NCBI GenBank assembly: GCA_017960705.1
Contig: JAGCYR010000063.1
Location: 1 to 7,302, forward strand
DNA from: Clostridia bacterium
Lineage (GTDB): Bacteria > Bacillota > Clostridia > Oscillospirales > CAG-272
Direction: 5' to 3'
DNA length: 7,302 bases
Shown: piece by piece, positions 1 through 5,543 of the stretch
Position numbering within the stretch: position 1 is the stretch's first letter
Layout: each line of letters begins with the position of its first letter
Made by a program: the position numbers and the translations under genes
The notes under the pieces: generated by a model
Database searches by the model: none
Seen by the model: the letters and a program-made list of their open reading frames with translations, nothing else
Told to the model about the DNA's origin: nothing

Positions 1-403
1 CGCCCATCGCGAGCATCCCGATCCCGCCGCCGGTCGGCGTGTGGCTGTCCGAGCCGATCAGGGTCTTGCCGGGTTTGCCGAAGCGCTCGAGATGCACCTG
101 ATGGCAGATGCCGTTGCCGGGGCGCGAGCAGCGAAGCCCGTACTTTTAGGCGACCGACTGGATGTAGAGGTGGTCGTCGGCGTTCTCAAAGCCCGAGTGG
201 AGCGTGGTGTGGTCGATATAGGCGACCGAGAGTTCGGTTCTGACGCGGGGGATGCCGATCGCCTCGAACTCGAGGTACGCCATGGTGCCCGTCGCGTCCT
301 GGGTCAGCGTCTGGTCGATCTTCAGCCCGATCTCCGAGCCGGGGGTCACCTCTCCCGAAAGAAGGTGCGCTTTGATGATCTTCTGTGCGATAGTGAGTCC
401 CAT
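1..403 (-). pseudogene. Aconitate hydratase, N-terminal part, interrupted by an in-frame TAA and cut by the window edge
   Basis: Aconitase interconverts citrate and isocitrate with a [4Fe-4S] cluster in the cytoplasm. The frame starts at the ATG at 403, one base after the regulator's stop codon. An AAGGAG ribosome site lies 13 bases upstream, so translation is probably coupled. Residues 30-39 read DQTLTQDATG and residues 63-65 IDH, matching the conserved Gln and Asp-His of the aconitase active site. TAA at 146-148 ends the frame after 85 residues. Reading on in the same frame gives SRPGNGICHQVHLERFGKPG and then GSDSHTPTGGG, the Asp-Ser-His active-site motif, to the window edge. No frameshift is needed. 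The residues just after the stop read KYGLRCSRPGNG, where I expect an aromatic residue in place of the Cys. The 85-residue product could not be active because cluster and catalytic residues lie downstream. Alternatives are a base-call error or readthrough. TAA is a normal stop here: it ends the regulator, the citrate synthase and the last gene of the window. Family assignment is firm; pseudogene status is not. Confidence 0.85.
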
Positions 404-404
404 T

Positions 405-1049
405 TTATTCGTTCGTCTCCTTCAGGATGTGCTCCATGGCGTTCTTGATGTGTTCGACCGTGCGCGCCTCCGCCGCGGCGGGATCGTGGGCGGCGATCGC
501 CTCGTAGATCATACGGTGTTCCTTTGCCGACGAGCTGGCGCGGCTGTGGTTGGAGACAGAGGCGAGCCGGTACTTCATCACCTTCTTGTGTAGGGGAAGA
601 AGCGCGTCGCACAGCGCGGTGTTGCCGCTGAAACGGTAGATCAGCCGATGAAACAGACTGTCCATCCCGCGGACGTGTTCGGGGTCGTTTTTCGGGACGT
701 AGAACTCCTGCAGTTCAAGAGATTCGCGCAGCTCGGCGAGCTCCTCGTCGGTGATGCGCTTCGCCGCCTCCGCCGACGCGAGCCCCTCGATCCGGAGCCG
801 GATCTCGAAGATGTCGCGCAGGTCCTTTTTGGTGACGCCGAGGATCAGGATCCCCTTGGTCGTGGTCTCGATGACGTGCTCCTGCTCGAGCCGGTGGATG
901 GCTTCGCGGATGGGCGTACGGCTGACGCCGAGTTCGGTGACGAGGTTCATCTCGGTCAGCACGGTCCCGCGCGGGAACTTGCCCGAAAGGATCTCGTTTT
1001 CAAGCCGCTCGAACACCTGTTCGGCAAGCGATACGGTTCTGTGTTCCAT
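405..1049 (-). CDS. GntR-family regulator, FadR subfamily with FCD ligand domain
   Basis: This 214-residue cytoplasmic DNA-binding repressor or activator has the usual length for the family. Residues 7-70 form the winged helix-turn-helix, with the recognition region LGVSRTPIREAIHRLEQEHVI around 40-60. Residues 76-205 form an all-helical FCD domain. It shows the metal-site pattern Asp130-x3-His134, His178 and His200, which in this family holds a divalent metal that helps bind carboxylic acids. The gene lies between Re-citrate synthase and aconitase. Its AAGGAGG ribosome site (1060-1066) overlaps the citrate synthase stop codon, and it ends one base before aconitase starts, so all three genes are surely cotranscribed. 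The operon promoter carries a palindrome of the FadR-subfamily operator type, so I infer autoregulation. A citrate-like ligand is inferred from context only and is not shown by the sequence. Confidence 0.93.
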   Translation of the reverse strand: MEHRTVSLAEQVFERLENEILSGKFPRGTVLTEMNLVTELGVSRTPIREAIHRLEQEHVIETTTKGILILGVTKKDLRDIFEIRLRIEGLASAEAAKRITDEELAELRESLELQEFYVPKNDPEHVRGMDSLFHRLIYRFSGNTALCDALLPLHKKVMKYRLASVSNHSRASSSAKEHRMIYEAIAAHDPAAAEARTVEHIKNAMEHILKETNE

Positions 1050-1059
1050 TCTGTCTTTC

Positions 1060-1066
1060 CCTCCTT
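1060..1066 (-). promoter_or_regulatory. Ribosome binding site of the GntR regulator, overlapping the upstream stop codon
   Basis: AAGGAGG on the minus strand is a near-perfect Shine-Dalgarno sequence ten bases before the regulator ATG at 1049. Its first two bases are the last two bases of the TAA that ends Re-citrate synthase, so ribosomes finishing the first gene stand on the initiation site of the second. Confidence 0.8.
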
Positions 1067-2441
1067 ACAGACGGCGCAGTTTGCCGCCCGACAGTTCCTC
1101 GATCTTCTCTTCGAGTTCCGCCGTCGAGAGCGAGGTCTGCCGTCCGTCCTCGTACTCTTTGTCGATCCATTCTTTGAGACTTGCGACCAGCGGATCGTGC
1201 TTGCCGACCGCGGATTCGCCCGAAAGCCCGTAGTTGCCGTTGATCCAGTAGGCGATGCCGGCGAGCCCCGACGCCTTTCCGATCATGACCGACGCCGGAC
1301 GGTTGAGAATCTTGTCGGTGTCGAAGATGTTGTAGATCTCCTCGTCCTTCATCAGACCGTCGGCGTGGATGCCGGCGCGGGTGACGTTGAAGTTCCGGCC
1401 GACGAACGGGGTCATCGGCGGGATCTTGTAGCCGATCTCGCGGGTGAAGTAATCCGCGATCTCGGTGATGACGGTGGGATCCATCCCGTCGAGCGAGCCG
1501 CGCAGCGACGCGTACTCGAAGACCATCTCTTCCAGCGGGATGTTCCCCGTCCGCTCCCCGATCCCGAGCATCGAGCAGTTGACCCCGCAGGCGCCGTACA
1601 GCCACGCCGTCGAAGCGTTGGCGACCGCCTTGCCGAAATCGTTGTGCCCGTGCCACTCGAGCATCTCGGAGGGAACGTCGGAATAGTGCTGCAGACCGTA
1701 GATGATCCCCGGAACGCTCCGCGGGATCGCGACCTCGGAATAGGGCACGCCGTAGCCCATGGTATCGCAGGCGCGGATACGCACCGGGATCCCGGCGTCC
1801 TGCGACATCTTCATCAGCTCGTTGACGAACGGGACGACGAAGCCGTAGAAGTCGGCGCGGGTGATGTCCTCGAGGTGGCAGCGCGGCATAACGCCGGCTT
1901 CAAACGCGTCGGCGACGGTTTTGAGGTAATAGTCCATACACTGTTTGCGGGTCATCTGCATCTTCTTGAAGATGTGATAGTCGCTGCAGGAAACCAGAAT
2001 ACCCGTCTCGCGCACGCCGAGGTCGCGCACGAGTTTGAAGTCCTCGCGGCTGGCGCGGATCCAGGTGGTGATCTCCGGGAACTTCAGCCCGAGCTCCTGA
2101 CACTTGGCGAGCGCCTCGCGGTCCTTTTTACTGTAGACGAAAAACTCGGTCTGGCGGATGATCCCGTAGGGGCCGCCGAGTTTTGACATCAGTTTGAAGA
2201 GGTCGACGATCTGTTTGACCGTATAGGGCTCGACCGACTGCTGACCGTCGCGGAAACTGGTATCGGTGATCCAGATATCCTCCGGCATCCCCATCGGCAC
2301 GCGGCGGTGGTTGAACGCCACGCGCGGAACGTCGGTGTAGGGATAGACGTCGCGGTAAAGGTTGGGCTCCGCAACGTCCTGCAGCGCGTAGCGGTAGTTT
2401 TTCTGTTCGAGAAGGTTTGTTTTCGGGGAAATCTCAAGCAT
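1065..2441 (-). CDS. Re-type citrate synthase (isopropylmalate/homocitrate synthase-like)
   Basis: The predicted reaction is oxaloacetate plus acetyl-CoA to citrate and CoA with Re-face stereochemistry (EC 2.3.3.3), as described for Clostridium kluyveri and some other anaerobes. The 458-residue protein is a DRE-TIM metallolyase related to isopropylmalate and homocitrate synthases. Visible motifs are DTSFRDGQQ at 60-68 (catalytic Arg64, metal-binding Asp65), HGHND at 264-268 (metal-binding His264 and His266), GIGERTGN at 293-300 and GIHADG at 357-362 (conserved His359). The length and the RDGQQ form of the motif fit Re-citrate synthase better than LeuA, which usually has RDGEQ and a C-terminal leucine-sensing domain that is absent here. 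The start ATG has an AAAGGAG site eight bases upstream and follows a consensus promoter closely. Being first in an operon with aconitase supports a citrate-forming role. Homocitrate synthase or another acyl-CoA condensing enzyme is the main alternative. Confidence 0.86.
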   Translation of the reverse strand: MLEISPKTNLLEQKNYRYALQDVAEPNLYRDVYPYTDVPRVAFNHRRVPMGMPEDIWITDTSFRDGQQSVEPYTVKQIVDLFKLMSKLGGPYGIIRQTEFFVYSKKDREALAKCQELGLKFPEITTWIRASREDFKLVRDLGVRETGILVSCSDYHIFKKMQMTRKQCMDYYLKTVADAFEAGVMPRCHLEDITRADFYGFVVPFVNELMKMSQDAGIPVRIRACDTMGYGVPYSEVAIPRSVPGIIYGLQHYSDVPSEMLEWHGHNDFGKAVANASTAWLYGACGVNCSMLGIGERTGNIPLEEMVFEYASLRGSLDGMDPTVITEIADYFTREIGYKIPPMTPFVGRNFNVTRAGIHADGLMKDEEIYNIFDTDKILNRPASVMIGKASGLAGIAYWINGNYGLSGESAVGKHDPLVASLKEWIDKEYEDGRQTSLSTAELEEKIEELSGGKLRRL

Positions 2442-2449
2442 TTCGGTCT

Positions 2450-2456
2450 CTCCTTT
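2450..2456 (-). promoter_or_regulatory. Ribosome binding site of Re-citrate synthase
   Basis: AAAGGAG on the minus strand lies eight bases before the ATG at 2441. It supports this start codon and leaves a leader of only about 24 bases after the predicted transcription start. Confidence 0.8.
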
Positions 2457-2460
2457 TCAG

Positions 2461-2474
2461 AATTGTATACAATT
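2461..2474. promoter_or_regulatory. Probable GntR (FadR-subfamily) operator, 14-bp perfect palindrome
   Basis: AATTGTATACAATT reads the same on both strands. Its core TTGTATACAA fits the FadR-subfamily operator rule T-N-GT-(0-3 bases)-AC-N-A. It overlaps three bases of the citrate operon -10 box and covers the likely transcription start, so a bound dimer would block RNA polymerase. The most likely ligand is the GntR/FCD protein encoded second in the same operon. Binding is inferred, not shown. Confidence 0.72.
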
Positions 2475-2500
2475 ATACCAGAATCACGGTGTATTGTCAA
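2472..2500 (-). promoter_or_regulatory. Sigma-70/SigA promoter of the Re-citrate synthase, GntR, aconitase operon
   Basis: On the minus strand a perfect -35 box TTGACA (2500-2495) is followed by a 17-base spacer and a perfect -10 box TATAAT (2477-2472). TGG just before the -10 box forms an extended -10. Transcription should start near 2465, giving a leader of about 24 bases before the citrate synthase ATG. So strong a promoter usually implies repression, and the palindrome at 2461-2474 overlaps the -10 box and predicted start point. No experimental start site is known to me. Confidence 0.88.
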
Positions 2501-2503
2501 TAC
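2491..2503. repeat. Inverted repeat over the -35 box of the citrate operon promoter
   Basis: GTATTG-T-CAATAC is a perfect inverted repeat with 6-base arms and a single central base, and the whole -35 box (2495-2500) lies inside it. Its inner ATTG/CAAT arms are also the arms of the operator palindrome, but the spacing is one base instead of four. The two centres lie 29.5 bp apart. It could be a second or weaker binding site, or a by-product of the TTGACA box. Confidence 0.45.
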
Positions 2504-2613
2504 GGATATACAGGAAATTTCGTTTTTTTGGACCCGGGGCGAAAAAGCGGCGCGAAGACGGGCAAAACGGGGGAAAAAGGGGCGCCGAAAGATGGAAAAA
2601 ACACTTTTTCGTC

Positions 2614-2642
2614 TTGCAATTCGACGCGAGTTGTGTTATACT
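2614..2642 (+). promoter_or_regulatory. Sigma-70/SigA promoter of purA
   Basis: TTGCAA at 2614-2619 (five of six consensus bases), a 17-base spacer and TATACT at 2637-2642 (five of six) form a good promoter. TGT at 2634-2636 supplies an extended -10. Transcription should start near 2649, leaving a leader of about 60 bases. Its -35 box lies about 140 bp from the GntR-type palindrome, so the two divergent units probably have separate control. Confidence 0.78.
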
Positions 2643-2656
2643 GTTATAGGGTCGCG

Positions 2657-2674
2657 CCGCGCCCGTGCGCGCGG
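2657..2674 (+). other. Small GC hairpin in the purA leader
   Basis: CCGCGC and GCGCGG form a perfect six-pair stem around the six-base loop CCGTGC, just downstream of the predicted purA transcription start. No T-run follows, so it is not a terminator. The leader is too short for a purine riboswitch. It may only stabilise the 5' end of the message. Confidence 0.35.
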
Positions 2675-2710
2675 TCGTGACCGAACACAGAAAACGGAAG
2701 GGCATTTTCC

Positions 2711-3991
2711 ATGGTCAAAGCGATTGTCGGCGCCAACTGGGGCGACGAAGGAAAAGGCAAGATCACAGACGTTCTGGCGGCGGAATCCGACGTTGTCGTA
2801 AGATTCCAGGGCGGCTCGAACGCCGGGCATACCATCATCAACGAGTACGGGAAGACGGCGCTCCACCAGCTCCCCTCGGGCGTTTTCTATCCCCACATCA
2901 AGAATATCATCGGGAACGGCGTCGCCCTCGACGTCGACAAGTTCTTAAAAGAGGTCGAATCGGTCCGGGAGAAGGGCGCGGACCCAGATCTGATGGTCTC
3001 CGACCGCGTGCAGATCGTGATGCCCTACCACATCCTCTTCGACGTTGCCGAAGAAGAAAGACTGAAGGGGGCGGCGTTCGGCTCTACCAAGAGCGGGATC
3101 GCGCCGTTCTATTCCGATAAGTACGCCAAGATCGGCTTCGAGATTTGCGAGCTGATGGACGAGGAATACGCGTACAAGAAACTGGTGCGCGTGCTGGAGG
3201 TCAAGAACCTGATCCTTTCCAGTCTCTATCACCGCGATCCCATCAACGCCGACGAACTGTTTGCTGACCTGATGAAGAAGCGCGACGCCATCCGCCCCTA
3301 CGTGGGCGACAGCTTCGCGTATCTGCGCGACGCTCTGAAGGCGGGTAAAAACGTCCTGCTCGAAGGGCAGCTCGGGAGCCTCAAAGACCCCGACCACGGC
3401 ATCTATCCGATGGTGACCAGCTCCTCGACCCTCGCCGGGTTCGGGGCTGTCGGCGCCGGTATCCCTCCGTATATGATCCGCGACGTGATCTGCGTGACCA
3501 AGGCGTATTCGAGCGCAGTCGGCGCGGGCGCGTTCGTGTCCGAGATCCTCGATCCCGAAAAGGCGCAGGAGATGCGTATCCGCGGCGGAGACGCGGGAGA
3601 GTTCGGCGCGACCACGGGACGTCCCAGACGTATGGGCTGGTTCGACTGCGTGGCGACCCGCTACGGCGTCGAGATCCAGGGGGCGACCGAGGTGGTCCTG
3701 ACCGTCGTCGACGCGCTCGGCTACCTTGACGAGATCCCGGTCTGCGTCGGTTACGAGACGCCGGACGGAAAAGTTATCAAGAACTTCCCCACCACCCCGA
3801 CGCTCGAGAAGTGCAAGCCCGTTCTGAAGGTCCTTCCGGGCTGGAAGTGCGACGTGCGCGGGATCACCAAATACGCCGACCTGCCGAAGGCGTGCCGCGA
3901 CTACGTGGAGTTTATCGAGGGCGAGATCGGCGCGCCGATCACCATGGTCTCGAACGGACCGCGCCGCGACGAGCTGATCTATCGGCGCTGA
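2711..3991 (+). CDS. purA: Adenylosuccinate synthetase, clostridial variant
   Basis: PurA condenses IMP with aspartate using GTP to form adenylosuccinate, the first committed step to AMP, in the cytoplasm. The 426-residue length is normal. Residues 7-17 read GANWGDEGKGK, the GTP loop with the catalytic Asp12. Residues 37-41 read NAGHT with the catalytic His40. VTSSSTLAG at 235-243 and GATTGRPRRMGWFD at 299-312 are the substrate and phosphate loops. The usual TTGRGIGPAY stretch is replaced by STKSGIAPFY at 125-134, and the usual EGAQG by EGQLG at 218-222. I recall these changes from a clostridial PurA group, so they look like a clade trait and not damage. The ATG has a GGAAGG site nine bases upstream and its own promoter at 2614-2642. 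A hairpin at 4004-4037 separates it from glmM. Confidence 0.96.
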   Translation: MVKAIVGANWGDEGKGKITDVLAAESDVVVRFQGGSNAGHTIINEYGKTALHQLPSGVFYPHIKNIIGNGVALDVDKFLKEVESVREKGADPDLMVSDRVQIVMPYHILFDVAEEERLKGAAFGSTKSGIAPFYSDKYAKIGFEICELMDEEYAYKKLVRVLEVKNLILSSLYHRDPINADELFADLMKKRDAIRPYVGDSFAYLRDALKAGKNVLLEGQLGSLKDPDHGIYPMVTSSSTLAGFGAVGAGIPPYMIRDVICVTKAYSSAVGAGAFVSEILDPEKAQEMRIRGGDAGEFGATTGRPRRMGWFDCVATRYGVEIQGATEVVLTVVDALGYLDEIPVCVGYETPDGKVIKNFPTTPTLEKCKPVLKVLPGWKCDVRGITKYADLPKACRDYVEFIEGEIGAPITMVSNGPRRDELIYRR

Positions 3992-4003
3992 AAACGATCA
4001 TCC

Positions 4004-4037
4004 GACGACTGCCGCGCCTCTGTGGGCGGCAGTCGTC
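4004..4037 (+). terminator. Hairpin between purA and glmM, probable weak terminator
   Basis: GACGACTGCCGC at 4004-4015 pairs perfectly over 12 bases with GCGGCAGTCGTC at 4026-4037 when the closing C4015-G4026 pair is counted; the loop may add two further pairs. It starts 12 bases after the purA stop codon. Only a short T-poor tail (TTG) follows, so termination may be partial. It may instead stabilise the mRNA and allow read-through into glmM, for which I find no clear promoter of its own. Confidence 0.6.
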
Positions 4038-4088
4038 TTGCACCCAAACCCGCGTTCTTCCAAATAAAAGACGAAAGCGAGAATGTTT

Positions 4089-5477
4089 ATGGGCAAGTAT
4101 TTCGGGACCGACGGTTTCCGCGGCGAAGCCAACGTTACGCTGAAGGGTATCCACGCATTCAAGGTCGGGCGTTTTCTCGGCTGGTACTACGGGAGCGATC
4201 TTGCCGGCTTCCCCGTCCCGGGACACCGGACGAAGGTCGTGATCGGTAAAGACACGCGCCGCTCGTCCTATATGTTCGAGTACGCGATCGCGGCGGGGCT
4301 GACCGCCTCGGGCGCAGACGCCTACATCATGCACGTCACCACCACCCCGAGCGTGTCGTACATCACGCGGCTCGATGATTTTGATTGCGGCGTGATGATC
4401 TCCGCCTCTCACAACGCGTTCGACGACAACGGCATCAAGCTTGTCAACCGCTGGGGCGAGAAGATGGACGACGAGACCATCGCCCTGATCGAAAAATATA
4501 TCGACGGCGACATGTCGGGCTTCGGTGTCGAGGGGGACGATCTTCCCTTCGCGACCGGGCGCGATATCGGCCAGATCATCGACCACGCCGCCGGGCGAAA
4601 CCGCTACGTCGGCTACCTGATCTCGCTTGCGACCCACAGTTTCAAACAGTTGAAGATCGGGCTTGACTGCGCGAACGGCTCGAGCTGGATGATCGCGAAA
4701 TCGGTCTTCGACGCCCTCGGGGCGAAGACCTACGTCATCAACAATAATCCCGACGGTACCAACATCAACGAGGGCGTCGGCTCGACCCACATCGAGGGGC
4801 TGCAGCGCTTCGTTCTCGAGAATCAACTCGACGTCGGGTTCGCCTTCGACGGGGATGCCGACCGGTGTCTTGCCGTCGACGAGAACGGCAACGTCGTGAA
4901 CGGCGACCACATCCTCTATATCTTCGGGAAGTCGCTCTCTGCGAAGGGGCAACTGACCAACAATACCATCGTCGCGACGGTGATGTCGAACCTCGGGCTG
5001 TTCCGCGCGCTCGACGAAGCGGGGATCGGCTACGAGAACACGACGGTGGGCGACCGCTTCGTGTACGAATGTATGCTCAAAAACGGGCATTGCGTCGGCG
5101 GCGAGCAGTCGGGACACATCATCCTCTCCAAATACGCGACGACGGGCGACGGCATCCTGACCGCCATCAAGCTGACCGAGTGTATGCTCGAAGCCAAGAA
5201 GCCGCTTTCCGAGCTCGCCGCTCCCGTGAAGATCTATCCGCAGGTGCTGGAAAACGTCCGGGTCGCTGACAAGGACGCGATCGAAAACGATCCCGAGATC
5301 GCGAAACGGGTCGGCGAAATCAACGCGGAACTCGGCGTGAACGGTCGGCTCCTGCTCCGCAAATCGGGGACCGAACCGCTGATCCGCGTGATGGTCGAAG
5401 CCAAGGACGAGGCGACCTGCCGCCGGTACGTCGACGAGGTCGCCGCGCTGGTTAAAAACAAGGCGGGGCTTGCCTGA
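4089..5477 (+). CDS. glmM: Phosphoglucosamine mutase
   Basis: GlmM converts glucosamine 6-phosphate to glucosamine 1-phosphate, the step before UDP-N-acetylglucosamine for peptidoglycan. The protein is 462 residues in four phosphohexomutase domains. Counting from this start, the N-terminus reads GKYFGTDGFRGEAN. The phosphoserine loop ISASHNAFDDNGIK lies at 104-117 with Ser107. The metal loop DGDADR is at 254-259, the sugar loop GEQSGH at 338-343, and the phosphate loop RKSGTEPLIR at 424-433. The residue after SASHN is Ala, where Pro is usual. I chose ATG 4089 because family members normally begin MGK at this point and a weak GCGAGA site lies six bases upstream. An in-frame ATG at 4083 would add Met-Phe. 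The gene follows purA by about 100 bases and ends before a strong hairpin at 5491-5521. Confidence 0.94.
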   Translation: MGKYFGTDGFRGEANVTLKGIHAFKVGRFLGWYYGSDLAGFPVPGHRTKVVIGKDTRRSSYMFEYAIAAGLTASGADAYIMHVTTTPSVSYITRLDDFDCGVMISASHNAFDDNGIKLVNRWGEKMDDETIALIEKYIDGDMSGFGVEGDDLPFATGRDIGQIIDHAAGRNRYVGYLISLATHSFKQLKIGLDCANGSSWMIAKSVFDALGAKTYVINNNPDGTNINEGVGSTHIEGLQRFVLENQLDVGFAFDGDADRCLAVDENGNVVNGDHILYIFGKSLSAKGQLTNNTIVATVMSNLGLFRALDEAGIGYENTTVGDRFVYECMLKNGHCVGGEQSGHIILSKYATTGDGILTAIKLTECMLEAKKPLSELAAPVKIYPQVLENVRVADKDAIENDPEIAKRVGEINAELGVNGRLLLRKSGTEPLIRVMVEAKDEATCRRYVDEVAALVKNKAGLA

Positions 5478-5490
5478 AAAAGTCTCACGG

Positions 5491-5521
5491 AACCCTCTTC
5501 CCCGCTTCGGGGGAGGGGGTT
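5491..5521 (+). terminator. Terminator-like hairpin after glmM
   Basis: AACCCTCTTCCCC at 5491-5503 and GGGGGAGGGGGTT at 5509-5521 pair over 13 positions (two of them G-T wobbles) around the five-base loop GCTTC. The tail TCGGTCGTTTTC is only moderately T-rich. It lies 13 bases after the glmM stop and 22 bases before the next start codon, so it also sits in the leader of the first isomerase gene. Confidence 0.7.
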
Positions 5522-5533
5522 TCGGTCGTTTTC

Positions 5534-5539
5534 GGGGGA
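5534..5539 (+). promoter_or_regulatory. G-rich ribosome binding site of the first isomerase gene
   Basis: GGGGGA ends four bases before the ATG at 5544. It is less A-rich than the other Shine-Dalgarno sequences of the window, but it is the only candidate. It lies 12 bases after the terminator-like stem. Confidence 0.5.
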
Positions 5540-5543
5540 TAAT

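Noticed and set aside
41..448. Plus-strand open frame of 135 residues opposite aconitase
   Set aside because: The opposite strand carries unmistakable aconitase motifs on both sides of the TAA. The plus-strand frame has no family resemblance.
648..2186. 512-residue open frame on the plus strand opposite Re-citrate synthase and the regulator
   Set aside because: It is a shadow of two clearly coding minus-strand genes, with biased composition, no recognisable motif and no credible ribosome site.
1065..2441. Annotation as 2-isopropylmalate synthase (LeuA)
   Set aside because: The motif is RDGQQ and not RDGEQ, there is no C-terminal regulatory domain, and the partner gene is aconitase with no leuB/C/D in view.
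2643..2710. Purine riboswitch in the purA leader
   Set aside because: The leader is only about 60 bases and has one simple hairpin, with no three-way junction or conserved purine-aptamer loops.
4038..4066. Possible glmM promoter starting with TTGCAC
   Set aside because: No acceptable -10 box lies 16-18 bases downstream; the best candidates match only two of six bases.
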